DNA of 64,000 bases. It comes from Amphibalanus amphitrite (lineage: Eukaryota > Arthropoda > Thecostraca > Balanomorpha > Balanidae). Positions 36,933 through 49,479 of the stretch are shown here, piece after piece. Location of the stretch: NCBI RefSeq assembly GCF_019059575.1, contig NW_024883032.1:1-64000 (forward strand), written 5' to 3'. The notes under the pieces were generated by a model. It made no database searches. It was not told the origin of the DNA and worked only from the letters and a program-made list of their open reading frames with translations. The position numbers were made by a program, and so were the translations under genes. Numbering within the stretch: position 1 is the stretch's first letter; each line of letters starts with the position of its first letter.

Positions 36933-37789
36933 TTAAAGCATTAGCTCCATCACTACCTACTATCTGGCACCTCAACCTATATTAAACATGTAGTTTAAGA
37001 TATTCAATACATAACAAAAACTGCATGCATAACATAATTAGGAAAACATAATAAAGCAAGATAACATGACTTCTTCCGCTATTGATGATGCCTATTACAT
37101 ACCTATAACAATAGCTTGCTATTAGTGTAATAGGTAATAGGAAAAAAAAAACAAAAGTCAGCTATGTCACAAGAGACCTACCTATTGGACAGCATTGACC
37201 ACGAACCGGCACATCATTTCTAATATCTCTACGCAGTGTTTTCGGAATTGTGCCCTTTTGAAGGGTCGTGTCAGTTTCTAGGCATCTTTCAACCCATTTT
37301 TGACACTATAGGCATAAGCGTAACTTTATATCTCTTTGTGGGTGCTCAAGCACCCCCAATCCTGAGCTCAGCACCCCCTGCCTTCTCAAAGCACCCCCAG
37401 CCTCCTCAAAACATTCCCAGCTGACTCAAGGCCCTCAATAATCAGAATGTCCATCTCCTAGTACTGTAATGAGCCCAGTGAATCATGCAAATACTATGCT
37501 TACTCAATTCAGTGACTAAGAGAATATACATTGAATAAATCACCACAAATTAAGATACATGACATTTGTGTTAACATTACATCTGATATTATCAGGGGCC
37601 CGGGAACCATTTTCAAGTTGGGGGGGAGCCTAAAATACCTGACATGATGCATATGAAACAGTGGCATAGCTAGGGGTCTAAGGGGACACGTACCCCCTCC
37701 CCCCCCCATCGAGTTCAAAGGGACCCTCGGGTCCGAGAGGCCCTGCGGCGCCATTTGACCGCTGAGGGTTAACGATGGCCATATTTCTA

Positions 37790-38830
37790 CTCAGAAGGGC
37801 CCGCTCGTTAGAGCACCTCATGGGCCCTAAATAGCCACACTAAGGTCTCCATAAGGGCCCCACGCCGACTTCTGAGGGCCTCTTGCGGCTTTTAAGGACA
37901 CCTCGGTGGTCTTCAAAGGCCTGTTAAGCCTGAAACAGACTCTTCCCGCAGTCAGGAAATCGCATGCGAGAGCCTATTCAAATACATGGAAGCACGCTCG
38001 CATCAATCGCACGCACCTCCCGCGAGCGATTGATGCGAGAGGAATTACAATGTATTTGAAGAGGCTCTCGCATGCGATTTCCTGAACGCGGAAAGAGTCT
38101 GCTTCAGCCTTTACTGGCCTCTGAGAGGTCTTACCGGCCTTTGAGGGGACAGTTCTAGGGGCATTTCCTACCTGTGATGGTCCCACACTTATTTTTCTAA
38201 GGGCCCCATAACGGCAACTGTTGGGCCCTCGTCGGTGCCTATGAGGGCCCACACTGGTGTCTGAGGGTTTCACACCCCCAAATCTGAGTGCCTCACCAGT
38301 GCCTAGTAAAGCCCTATTTCGGCGGCTCTGAGGACTCACCCAACACCTGTGCATCTAAAGGCCACCCACTGATGACTTGAGGGCCCCACCGGCGTCTGAC
38401 AGTACCATGCCGGTCTCTTAGGACCCCGCAGGACTTCTTCTGCCGGCCTAAGCCCTAAGGACCCCTTGCCGGTCACTGAGACCCCCTGCCGGCTTGTAGA
38501 GAGTTCGCGTCAGCAGCTCTAAAGGCCCCACACCCGTCTGTAACGGCTCTACACCAGCGTCTATGAGGGCCCGGAGCAACGCCTGTAAGGACCCTCATCG
38601 GCGCCTCTGAGAGAATCACACTAGCACCTCTGATCGTCCACACCGGCACCTGCATGGCGGCCCCACACCGGTGCCTCCCTTACCGGCGGCTCTGAGGGCC
38701 TTACGCCGGTGATTCTGAGGGTGCCACCGATAACTGAAAGCACCACACAAGCCCTTAGTGTAGCTGAGCTTTAATCCCATACCGGCCCTCCGAGGGCGCC
38801 ACGTCAGTGCACTCATTGCCCCACATCCCT
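37790..38830. repeat. Degenerate GAGGGCCCCAC minisatellite
   Basis: About thirty loosely conserved units of 25-35 bases combine GAGGGCCCYAC, CACCGGYGCCT and CTCTGAGGGCC. Some intervals have lost periodicity. It lies within the hAT-type element at 37313-39450 and is interrupted by a foldback sequence. Frames across it are low-complexity and not genes. Confidence 0.7.
37929..38108. repeat. Foldback (hairpin) sequence of about 180 bases
   Basis: The left arm, with CAGACTCTTCC and TCAGGAAATCGCATGCGAGAG, is matched by the inverted right arm with CTCTCGCATGCGATTTCCTGA and GGAAAGAGTCTG. The inner arms pair CGCATCAATCGC with GCGATTGATGCG. It resembles a small foldback MITE that landed in the minisatellite. 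Confidence 0.85.
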
Positions 38831-39458
38831 CCCTCACACCCGGAGCGGGTAAACTGTGTTATACCTATAGCAACGATTTTACCACCGTTGTACATTATGT
38901 ATTTCTCAAAGTTGACTCAAAATGGTCCAGTACCAAATCTGGCCTGCCAAACTTATGGCCAAGGTCAGGCCCAAACACGTTTTGGGCAATCAGTCTCAGT
39001 CCATGACTCCATTCTTCGGCAACTATACGGTGCAAGGCCGATACTGTAGAAACTTGCAATTTGTACCCTTGACCTGACCTTGACATTGACCTCAAACTTT
39101 AAATTAAGTACATGTTTTTAGTTATTCGTGATGAGATCTTTCGATTGGCGTTTGAATTTTCCAAATCGGACCATTAGTTCGGGAGATAACAGGGGGGTAA
39201 AATTTATCCCCCCAGCCCCGCGCGTTCGGCTGGAGACCCCAGCCCCGCGCGAGTTAATGCATTGGGTGAGCCAAAATTGTTTTACAGTGGCGCTATTAAA
39301 ACATGCTCTCGAACCGATTAAACATCATTTCTTGCATGATGCCTGATGGCTACAGTAAAAAAGAACAGCTAAAAAAACTACAAAAACTATGGCATGCCTT
39401 TCTGAAAGCTATTGAGCACCCCCAATGATTTTTGGAAAACTACACCCATGACTATAGG

Positions 39459-40246
39459 TAATTATGCGAGGAACACACAATGCACAACACGTTCCAATTT
39501 TCATGTTACATAAGGTCGTGCGCATCTTCTCACGACTTATCACGAAAAATGTCGTGTTCCTTGACGTACCCAACACGGAAGTACTGGGCTGTTTCCGCCA
39601 CGTTTTATCTTTCGTTCGGCTGGCTAATCGCTTGGCTAATTAGAAAAGCCTTGCAAGCGGGAGGTGGCCTCACAGAAGCGGCGAGTTTTTAGACATTTGC
39701 GGCGATAACAAGCCACGAACGTCTACAAGCACCCAAAAGCACCTAGCAGTCTTGCTAGCAGTGTGCGTGCTTTGAACAAATTGAAAACGCCTATGATAAA
39801 TGAGCATTGAGCATGATGCAACTCATCCAGCGTCAGTGAGCTTATGTGGGTTCAACTTGGCGTTGTTTTTTACGATGTGATAAGTAATTAATTTCTTATC
39901 TACTTATTTGTAGGTTCTGACGTCAATTGACAATGGCGTTTATTCGAATCGCAATTAACTAGGAATGTCCGCTGGCTCCTTAGATAGTGGAACAAAGTGA
40001 CGGTAAGCAGCCTCCAAACAATTAAGCAAAGTCGTACGCGCCTTGTACAATACCTTCACTGAATCCATCACACTTACCCCAAACCGCAAAATACGTGTGA
40101 CACACCAGAACGCCACCAAAACAAGCCACCTACGCTGTCTGTGACCCGATTTCCCCGGCCGACGGCCTTCGGCGCCACCAGACCGAACCGCGCCGATGGC
40201 CGACGGCACTGGTCGCGCTCTGCTGACCCCGTCCTCGTCGTTCCAG
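39459..40246. other. Sequence upstream of the PAM2 gene's large exon
   Basis: No repeat recognised. A pyrimidine-rich tract with CTGCTGACCCCG and TCGTCGTTCCAG ends at 40246 and looks like a branch point and acceptor. An ATG in fair context at 40196 is in frame with the large exon, so an unspliced start is the alternative. Confidence 0.4.
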
Positions 40247-43200
40247 GGGCCCACGCAGACAGTCGTCCGCGACCCGGCCATGGACTTCAATCCGTTCGGC
40301 AACGGTCACCACGGCACCAACGGCTCCGGCGCTGCCGACGGTGCCAATGGCTCCAGCGACTCGCACACCTTCGGCGTGGAGGCCTTCGGCGCGAAGCTCG
40401 GCTTCGGCTCGGGCCAGGCCAGCGCCGATCCCGACTCGCCGCTGAACCCGCAGGCCCCCGAGTTCACCCCGGGCCAGCTGAAGGCGTCCTTCGGCGGCGG
40501 TGACTCGGCCCACCTCGACCCGAGCGCGGCCGAGTTCGTGCCCTCGGGCGGCGCCGTGTTCGAGACAGAGGTGCCCGAGCAGTCGACTGGTGGCGGCCTG
40601 TTTAGCCAGCTCAGCGACGGACTGAACTCGGCCGCCGCTGGCCTGTCCTCGGCGGCCGGGTCAGCAGTCGACTCGTTCAACCAGTTCACCTCTGACGCCG
40701 GAGAGGGAGCGCAGACGGCGCTCGACTCGACCACCGAGCTGGCGCCGAGTGCTGCCGACAGAACGGCAGACGGTGTGGAGACGGCCTACGACAGCGCCGC
40801 CCAGCAGCTTCAGGGCGCGGCGGACCACGCAGCACAGGGAGTCGAGGCCGCCTTCGGCAAGACGGCCGAGGTAACCCAGGATGCCTACGACAAGACAGGT
40901 GAATTTGCTGAAGATGCTTATCAAAAGACGAGTGACTTTGCCGAGGACGCATATAAGAAGACGAGTGACTTTACCGAAGACGCATTCAATAAGACTGGTG
41001 AACTGGCCGATGATGCATACCACAAAACGAGTGAATCGACCGAAGACGCCTTCCACAAGACAAGTGACTTTGCTGAGCACGCTTTCGACAGCACCGCAGC
41101 TGTCACTAGCGACGCTCTCGGGAAAGTGTCTGAAACTGCGGACAACGCATTCGACGCGACTGCTGAGTTCGCTCGGGGCGCATACGACAGCGCCAAGACG
41201 GGCGCTGAGACTGCGTTTGACAGCACCACAGAGGCGGCTGAGACAGCGCTCGGTGCAGCGTCAGAGGGCACCAGCGCGGCCTACGAGCAGACCGCCGAGC
41301 TGGCTCAGAACGCGGCCAGCGGACTGGAGGAAGAATATGACCGAGCAGCACAGGGACTGAGCTCTACCCTGGAGAAAACGGCCGACGCTGCTGATACGGG
41401 CTACAACCGAGCTGCGGAGTATGGCGAGGAGGCCTTCGACACCATGGCACGAGGCGCCGATTCTGCGCTGGAACACGCCTCTCAGTTCGCACAGGAGGCG
41501 TTTGACGCACCGGCGCGGTCGGTGGGCGCTCCGTTTGACATCGGTATGACGGCCGAGGAGCTTGATGCCGCCTACGGCAAGACCGAGGACGTGGTGGAGA
41601 AGGTGGAGAAGGACGTCGAAGGCGCCCTCGAGACGACGGCCGAGAAGGCCCAGGAGACCGCCGACGAGGCCGAAGCAGCGACTAGCGGCGTGCTGGGCTC
41701 TCTCGCCGAGACTGCGACGTCTGCGTACAACACGGCCGCCGAGAAGGCATCGTCTGCGTTCGACACGGTTGCCGACACCACTGGCTCGGCGCTGGACGCT
41801 GCCGGCCAGGCTGCCACGTCGGCCTTCGACACGGCCGCCGAGACGGCGACCTCAGCCTACTCTACCGCCGCCGAGAGCGCCGGGTCCGCGTTCGAGGCGG
41901 TCAGCTCGGGATTCGGCTCTGCCTTCGACACAGCCTCGTCCACTCTCGGATCGGCGGTCGAGTTCGGCACCGACTCCGCCCAGACTGCCGTCGACAAGTC
42001 GGCTTCCTTCGCCGATGAGGCTGCCGACGCTGCAGCTGACGCGACAGAGACCGTGGAACGGAAGGTCGAATCTGCCGCCGCGTCAGCGACTGAAGCGTTT
42101 GACGTGGGTGCCGGCAAGGTGAGCGAGTATGCCGATGAAGCTGCCGAAGAGGTGCAGCAGCACGTGGACGAAGAGCCACTGGCCGAGCGTGCCGGCTCTT
42201 CGTTTGAGCCTGTCCAGGAGCGGCTCGGCAGTGCGCTGGAGGCGGCCGGCGACTTCGTCAGCTCGTCGTATGACGCTGCCGCCGCCGAGCTCGGATCGGC
42301 GACCGAAGTAGTCACCGGAGGCGTGCAGTCTGCCGTTGAGTCCGCCTTCGACACCGCGACTGCCGCCTACTCTGCCGTGGCTGATGGGTTTGGATCGGTG
42401 GCCACCTCAGCCGAGACAGAGCTGGAGAAGGCTGATGACACCGTCACCAGCCAGGTGGAGACTGCTGTCGACAAGACCGCCGCAGCGCTTGACTCGGCCG
42501 CGGGACAGATGGACGACACGCTGGACGCTACACTGGACGCCACAGTGGACGCTGACGCGACCTTGGAGTCGAGTGCGGTACTGGCCGGCGCTAACATCGA
42601 TTCCGCAGTCGGTGGCGTCACGGCGGCGCTCGATACGGCTGCCAGTGAGTCAGCGGCGGCGATGGAGTCGGCAGCCGACCACGGACGCTCTGTGTTTGAC
42701 ACGGCCGCGGGCGACGCCGAGGACGCCTACCACAGTGTGACAAAGGAGGCTGCGGAAACGCTCGAGTCCGCTGCCGTCGCGGGCGAAACCCTGCTTGACT
42801 CAGCCGCAAGCAAGATGGAGACCTGCTACGACGAGGCGGCCGGCGCCGCGGAGGACGCTGCCGAGGCGACGGAGCGGACGCTCGACTCGGCCGCCGCTGA
42901 GGCGGAGACGGTGACCACCGAGGCGGCTTCGACACTGGAGGCGGCCTACGACCAGGCGGCCGACGCCGGCGAACAGGTGTCGGGAAGCATCCAGTCTGGA
43001 GTGGATGCCGCCGTCGAGAACACCTCTTCCCTGCTGTCGGCTGGAGTCGACTACCTCTCAGGCGGACTGCAGTCGGCTTACGATACCTCCGCTGAGGCCG
43101 TTCAGTCTGCCTACGACACCTCTGCCGAGACTACTAAATCTGCTTACGATACGTCAGCTGAGTTCGCTCAGTCAGCCTACGATACATCTGCTGAGACTGC

Positions 43201-46121
43201 CAAGTCTGCTTACGATGCCTCCGCTGAGGCTATCCAGTCTGGCTTCGACACCTCTGCCGAGACTGCTAAATCTGCTTACGATACGTCAGCTGAGTTCGCT
43301 CAGTCGGCCTACGATACATCTGCTGAGACTGCCAAGTCGGCTTACGATGCCTCCGCTGAGGCTATCCAGTCTGGCTTCGACACCTCTGCCGAGACCGCCA
43401 AATCTGCTTACGATACATCAGCCGAGTTTGCCCAGTCGGCCTACGATACATCTGCTGAGACTGCCAAGTCGGCTTACGATGCCTCCGCTGAGGCTGTCCA
43501 GTCTGGCTTCGATACCTCTGCCGAGACTGCTAAATCTGCTTACGACACTTCAGCCGAGTTCGCCCAGTCAGCCTTCGATAAATCAGCCGAGGCCGCCCAC
43601 TCGGCGTACGATACCGTGTCTGGTGGTGCGGAGACTGCCCAGCAGGAGACGCAGGCGCTCGTTGACGACCTGTCCGACCCGCTACAGGCGGTGCGTGATA
43701 ACGGCGAACAGTTCAGCAAGGTGATCACCGACTCTGTAGAGTCTGTGTCGGGTAGCGTGCCGGACACAGAGGACGTGGACGTCGACCGAGAGCTGGAGGT
43801 CAAGGGAGAGTCTGTGATGGAGCAGCTGAAGGACGGTCTGCAGTCGGCGGCCGACTCTGCCGCCGAGACGGCCACGTCCGCGGCCGACTTCTTGTCCCAG
43901 GGTATCAGCTCTGCGTACGAGACGGCAGCATCCGTCCTTCCTCTGTCCCAGGACACACAGGAGGACGAACAGCCCGAGCAGAAGTCTGACAAGAAGGCCG
44001 AGTCCGATGACGACGAGGCAGAGAAGGAGGCAGAGAAGGTGATCGAACAAGACACCGAGGAGCTGTCGCACGACATCCAGCGCGCTGCTGACGATATCGA
44101 GAAGTTCGTCGAGCACGCCGCCGAGACGCTGCAGGACGACTCTGAGGAGGCACGCGAGGCCGTCCGACGGATGGAGGAGGAGGATGTCTCCTCCGTCACC
44201 CCGCTGTCACCCGCCGAAGAGCTCAGCTCTGTTGCCGATGATGTCACCGATGAACTGAAGGAGACTGCTGCCGAGGCGGGCGAGCGGTTCGAACAAGAGG
44301 TGGCTGTGGATGTACACAGCTCACCGGCGGCAGAGGAGCCGCCTGCCCAGCTTGGAGACTTGGTTCGGGAGAAGGTGGCGGCGGCAGTGGACGCTGCTGA
44401 AGAGGCTGCTGAAAAGGCTGCTGAAGCTGTTTCTCCGGCAGTGGAGAAGGCTGGTGAGCTGCTGGGGACGGCAGGAAGCCCGGCTGAAGGTGACGTGACT
44501 GAGGAGTTCGAGACGATCGAGCAGAGCGAGGTGGAGGCAGTGCGCCGCGAGATGGCTCAGGAGGAGGAAGAGGAGCCTCAGATGGACCCGATTGAGTCCA
44601 ACGAGCTGCTGCAGGCCTCCTTCCACGAGGACATGCAGACGTTCTCGCACCACAGCGCGGACATCCTCAGCCCCGAGCAGGAGCATTTCGATGCCATGGA
44701 GAGGGCGCTGGAGCAGGGAGACGAGGAGGTTGTCCCGGGAGGCTTTGTCTACCACACGCCCGTGCGCAAGCCCACTGAGCCACTGCTGCCAGAGATGTCT
44801 GAGCCGGCTGTCCCGGCCTCCGAGCCGGAACCTCAGCCGACTCCGGAGCCCGCCGCTGAGCCTGAGAAGGAGCCTGTCGTCGAGCCGGAGCCGGTGGTTG
44901 AGTCGGCGCCTGAGCCAGTCGCTGAACCTGAGCCGACACCAGAGCCGACCCCAGAGCCCGAGCCAGCCCGTGAGGCCTCCCCAGTGCCGGAGCCCGAGGC
45001 TCCTGTCGAGGCGGCCGCAGTCGCTGCCGACCAGGAGTCGGCTCCCCCTGCTCCCAAGGAGCCGGAGCCGGAGCCCGCTGCGGAGGACTCGTCTTTGTTG
45101 GCCGCCGCCGGTACTGCTATTGCCGCCGCCGGAGCCGCAGCCGTCGCCGCTGTCACCGGGGCTGCAAAGAAGGCCACCAAGCCAGACGCCAAGGCTGACA
45201 AGAAGGCGCCGACCGTCAAGAAGACCGGCAAAGAGCCACTGAAGAAAACTGTTGCTGGTAAGACCGACACCGGCAAGCCAACCGCCAAGCCTTCGACGAC
45301 CACCACCGGAAGGCCGACCGCGGCGAAGACGACCACCAAGCCGGCCACGAAGACGACCACCTCTCGTCCCACCACGGCTCCGTCGAGCCGTCCGGCCACC
45401 GCAGCCACTACCGCCGCCAAGACGACCGCCGCGGCCCGCCCGCGCCCGGCCACAGCCACCACCAAGCCATCCACCACCGCGTCTGCCAGGACCTCCCTGG
45501 GGGCGGCCAAGACGTCCACCACGCCCACTGCGCATAAGACTACAGCGTCCACCACCAGCTCTGCCCGGCCGGCCTCGGCCAAGACGGCGGCTCGTACGCC
45601 CCTCAGTCACCGAACCACATCGCCGACTAAGAGCGCCTCTGCCACCGCGCCGACTACTGGCACCACCAAGACGCCGACCAAGCCCAAGCCGACAACTACC
45701 AGCGCCCGCACCACACCGACCACGGCTCGCACCACCACCTCAGCGCGCACCACCCTTCTCAAGAAGACGCCCACCTCGCCGACCAAGAGCGCCGACGGCA
45801 AGACGGCTGACGCCAAGCCGGCGACCAAGCCGACCCGTCCGAGCACGCTGAGCACCCGGCCGGTCGCCAGTCGCACCTCGACCACCAAGTCGAGCTCCAC
45901 CACCGGCAGCAGCACCAGCCGCACCGGCACCACTGCCGCGGGCCGCACCGGCACCACGGCCACCAGCCGAACGGGAACCAGCACCACTCGGCCCACGAAC
46001 GGCACCAAGACGGCTAAGGAGGCGGTCAACAGCAAGATCTCTGCTACGCTGAGCCACCGTCCGACGGCCGCCAGCAGCACCAAGACAGGAGGAGTCGGGT
46101 TCGGCACCAGAGTTCCCAGAG
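40247..46121 (+). CDS. Giant coding exon: PAM2-motif protein with 11-residue amphipathic repeats
   Basis: One uninterrupted frame of about 5.9 kb from an acceptor at 40246 to the donor CCCAGAG|GTGAGA at 46121 (phase 1). ATGs at 40196 and 40280 (GGCCATGG, good context) are alternative starts; numbering here uses 40196 as residue 1. Residues 81-92 (SPLNPQAPEFTP) and 104-116 (SAHLDPSAAEFVP) are PAM2 motifs, which bind the MLLE domain of poly(A)-binding protein. About 190-1180 is Ala/Asp/Glu-rich with an 11-residue period, most regular at 960-1135, and should form long amphipathic helix without heptads. About 1180-1540 is acidic, 1542-1630 is Pro-Glu repeats, 1631-1658 is Ala-rich hydrophobic, and the remainder is basic Thr/Ser/Pro/Lys-rich and tau-like in composition. 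No enzyme domain is seen. It is likely cytoplasmic. I cannot name the gene; a link between mRNA-bound PABP and a membrane or lipid surface is inference. Confidence 0.9.
40436..40471 (+). other. PAM2 motif 1 (PABP MLLE-binding peptide)
   Basis: Encodes SPLNPQAPEFTP. It carries the defining LNPxA and the Phe three residues after the Ala, as in PAM2 peptides of Paip2, ataxin-2, Tob and eRF3. The Leu and Phe are the two residues that insert into MLLE pockets in known structures of that family. Confidence 0.85.
40505..40543 (+). other. PAM2 motif 2 (PABP MLLE-binding peptide)
   Basis: Encodes SAHLDPSAAEFVP, with Leu, Asp in place of Asn, the conserved Ala and EFVP. It lies 12 residues after the first motif. 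Tandem PAM2 motifs are known in Tob and eRF3, where they raise avidity for poly(A)-binding protein. Confidence 0.8.
43073..43600 (+). repeat. Coding 33-base repeat nested in a 132-base higher-order repeat
   Basis: About 16 units of an 11-residue repeat, consensus SAYDTSAETAK, occur in tandem. Units alternate in a fixed order of four (SGFDTSAETAK, SAYDTSAEFAQ, SAYDTSAETAK, SAYDASAEAIQ), giving a 44-residue, 132-base higher-order period repeated three to four times with very high DNA identity. This implies recent expansion by unequal exchange or replication slippage inside the exon. Confidence 0.95.
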
Positions 46122-46933
46122 GTGAGATATCGGGAGAGGGGGGCTCCGTTCGTACCGCCGGCCGTTTGACCAGAGAGGTAGTGTCAGGACGGGTGATGAC
46201 TGATGGGGCTATTGCTTGGTCTTGGGAATGGAATAGGCGTTTCACGAGGCTTTAATCTATATTATGATTTTTTTTCTAAAAGAAAAGATTTTCAGTCCAT
46301 GCATTATATTCATTCATTCATTCATTCATTCACTCATTCATTCATTCATTCATTCATTCACTCATTCATTCATTCATTCATTCAATACATTAATTCATAC
46401 AGTAAATTTTCATTAAAAACGTCACACATAATTGACACGAGCTGTATCGATATTGATATCAAAACGCCTTTATTCAATGCCTATTCAATAATGCGCCTAA
46501 TGTGCTTTTAAAACAATCAATGGTCACGTTGACAACTCTCAAACTCTTCTCACCTCTAAGAGATGAGAGGTGATGAGAGGTAGCTATAGCTCTCATCACA
46601 TTTAACATTTAACGTTCTGAGATAGCTGACATACGCCACAGGCCCAATAAGAAATCAAAGGACGTAGGTATGGTCTTTAAGTACCCACATGAAGACAAGT
46701 GAATGCTGGTACCCTCCCGACATACGATGCATTGTGAATGAACAAAACTTGTATGAATTGTGTGGACCGGAAGCCATGCTACAACATTCTAACTTCTAGC
46801 TTTGTCGTCTTCTGTCGGTAGCCCAGCTGAGCAGCCGTTACACTGGGAGGTCCTCTAGTGGGGAGTCGCATATGAAGAAGAATTGGCCTCCTCGCAAATG
46901 TTCACCACTAACTCTGCCCCCGTGTGCCCTCAG
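46122..46933 (+). other. Intron of the PAM2 gene
   Basis: The donor GTGAGA at 46122 and the acceptor CCCCCGTGTGCCCTCAG at 46933 bound an intron in phase 1. The frame continues through the donor to a stop at 46255, so intron retention would add about 45 unrelated residues. It holds the ATTC tetranucleotide array. Confidence 0.85.
46308..46384 (+). repeat. (ATTC)n tetranucleotide microsatellite
   Basis: About 19 copies of ATTC with two ACTC variants, inside the intron of the PAM2 gene. Confidence 0.96.
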
Positions 46934-47250
46934 ACGCGGTGAAAAAGGCTGCTCCTGGCACCACTGCCACTAAGACGTCCCCGCGGGCCCCGATCAGCGG
47001 CAGCCGAACCAAGCCGGCTTCCAAGACCACGCCGGGCAAGGCGGCGCCCATCAAGAAGGGGGCATCCCCGATCGTGGCCGAGACAGCAGCGCCGGTCGAC
47101 AATGGCGGCGGACTGGAGAAGTTCACCTCCGAGGATGTGGTGATAGAGGTGGCTGACAAGCTGGCCGGCGAGACCAACGGCCACCACACCGAGCTGGCCA
47201 GCTTAGGAAACGGAAACGGCATCGATCACCACGCGGAGGAGCTGTCGTAA
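46934..47250 (+). CDS. Last coding exon of the PAM2 gene
   Basis: Enters at phase 1. The G ending the previous exon plus AC completes an Asp codon, and the frame continues AVKKAAPGTTATKTSPRAP, with the same Lys/Thr/Pro-rich composition as the end of the large exon. The last part changes character: LEKFTSEDVVIEVADKLAG is acidic and mildly hydrophobic, then NGHHTELASLGNGNG leads to the end EELS and TAA at 47248-47250. The conserved-looking C-terminal 40 residues may be a functional tail, but I do not recognise a domain. Confidence 0.88.
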
Positions 47251-48125
47251 ATCCCCGAAACGACACGGAGCATGTGATAGACTGGTGGCGGACGCGAGCG
47301 ATGATCGCGTGACGGGAGTGTTCCGAGTGGTAGAGGTCGCCACGAGCGGCGACAGTAGCGTGCAGAGGTCGCCACGAGCGGCAGCGGCACCGGGCGAGGC
47401 CTGGCGAGCCGGGTGGCGCCCTCTGGGTGCCACCGGCCGCCCTGCATTGTGATATAAGCACGCAACGAACTGAGGGACACGAGGCTTGAAGCGCTTACTT
47501 TTAGTTTATTTTGGTAATTTATTGTGCGGCGAGCCCCATTCGGGGCAGCCGAAGAGCGTCTGAGTGTGTCACCTATATGGATGGGTGAGCGAGTGAGCAA
47601 ACCGGCGCCAGAGCCACGAATCCGCCGGCGGATTGACGCCTGTCATATAGCGAGCGATGGGGCGTGCCTGCCCTGTATGCGCGGAGCTTATCGTTCCTGC
47701 ATTCTTTACGAATGGCGCCGCGGAGCGCCTCTCAGATTAGACTGTATTTTTAGATTGTTGTCGAGTCTCGGTTCGGGGCGGGGGAGGGATGTGAGGGAGG
47801 GGCGCTGCCGGTGGCCCGAGCAGGGTTGTCGGCACGTCCACCTTTCGGTCAGGTCAGGTCAGGTCAGTGTGCGGCTTCTGGCCGCTCGCTGCCCTTCCGT
47901 TCCGAGCTGCTTGGCCTGTTTTATCCTGCGGCCGGTCGTGTTTGTGTTTCTGTCTGTCCGTCCGACCTGCCGATCGGCGGGCGCGGACCCGCCGTCACAC
48001 GGGGAGGGCTGCTCTGCATATACTTACTCTGACCGGCGCCGCACGTCGGCCAGCCCGCGCCAGACATTCTCTGTGTGTTTTATTATGATTATTATTGCAA
48101 GGCACAATAAATCTTCCTAGTTTTC
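47251..48125 (+). other. 3' untranslated region of the PAM2 gene
   Basis: Follows the TAA and runs to just beyond an AATAAA at 48106-48111. It includes a short GGTCA tandem run at 47847-47866. Frames inside are short and low-complexity. The exact cleavage site is not determinable. Confidence 0.65.
48106..48111 (+). terminator. Polyadenylation signal AATAAA of the PAM2 gene
   Basis: Canonical AATAAA about 855 bases after the stop codon, followed by a T-rich segment (TTTTCTTCATTTTG) suitable as a downstream element. Confidence 0.6.
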
Positions 48126-49068
<943 letters not shown>

Positions 49069-49479
49069 GTCACTCTGTCTCTGTATGTGTCTCATGTGTC
49101 TCTGTATCTGAATCTGTCTCTGTCGTTTGTCTCTGTCTGTCTGTCTCCGTATGTCTCTGTCTCTTTTCTTGTCATTGTCCCTTCCTACTTTTCTCCTTAC
49201 CTCTCAGGGTTGAAATCCAGCCGAGCGTGAATAGAGGGTGGTGCGAATGGCGAGTGTCATGCATAGGAAAATAGTTTGACACGGATGTCAGCAAAAATAG
49301 TGTGGACGGATGGAAGTCTGAGACGGTAAGGCGTTGGTGAGGCGTGACAAGTCCGAAGGAGGACTGAAAACTGAGACATCAGTGAGAACGGCTCTGGCAT
49401 GTGAATGCAGTGTATTTTTTTATGAATGAAGTGCGATATAATCTTACGTGTTTCCAACGTATAAAAAACAAGCACTTAA

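Larger units (their letters stand above)
37313..39450. mobile_element. hAT-type element with exact 8-base target duplication
   Basis: The identical octamer ACTATAGG flanks the element at 37305-37312 and 39451-39458. The ends are an imperfect inverted repeat: CATAAGCGTAACTTTA at the left against CATGGGTGTAGTTTTC read inward from the right. GGGTGCTC lies a little further in on both sides. The interior has no transposase frame. It holds a solitary TTAA-type end at about 37680-37772, a foldback sequence at 37929-38108, a degenerate minisatellite, and a GGTCA-bearing stretch near 39060-39260. Confidence 0.78.

Noticed and set aside
40196-40246. ATG at 40196 as the certain start of the PAM2 protein
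   Set aside because: The sequence just before 40247 looks like a branch point, pyrimidine tract and acceptor, and 40280 has a better context; the start remains open.
40306-46245. Long frames antisense to or out of frame with the large exon (for example 44321-45610 minus, 44833-45582 minus)
   Set aside because: Shadows of a GC-rich repetitive coding exon; the plus-strand frame alone has PAM2 motifs, protein-like repeats and phase-matched splicing.
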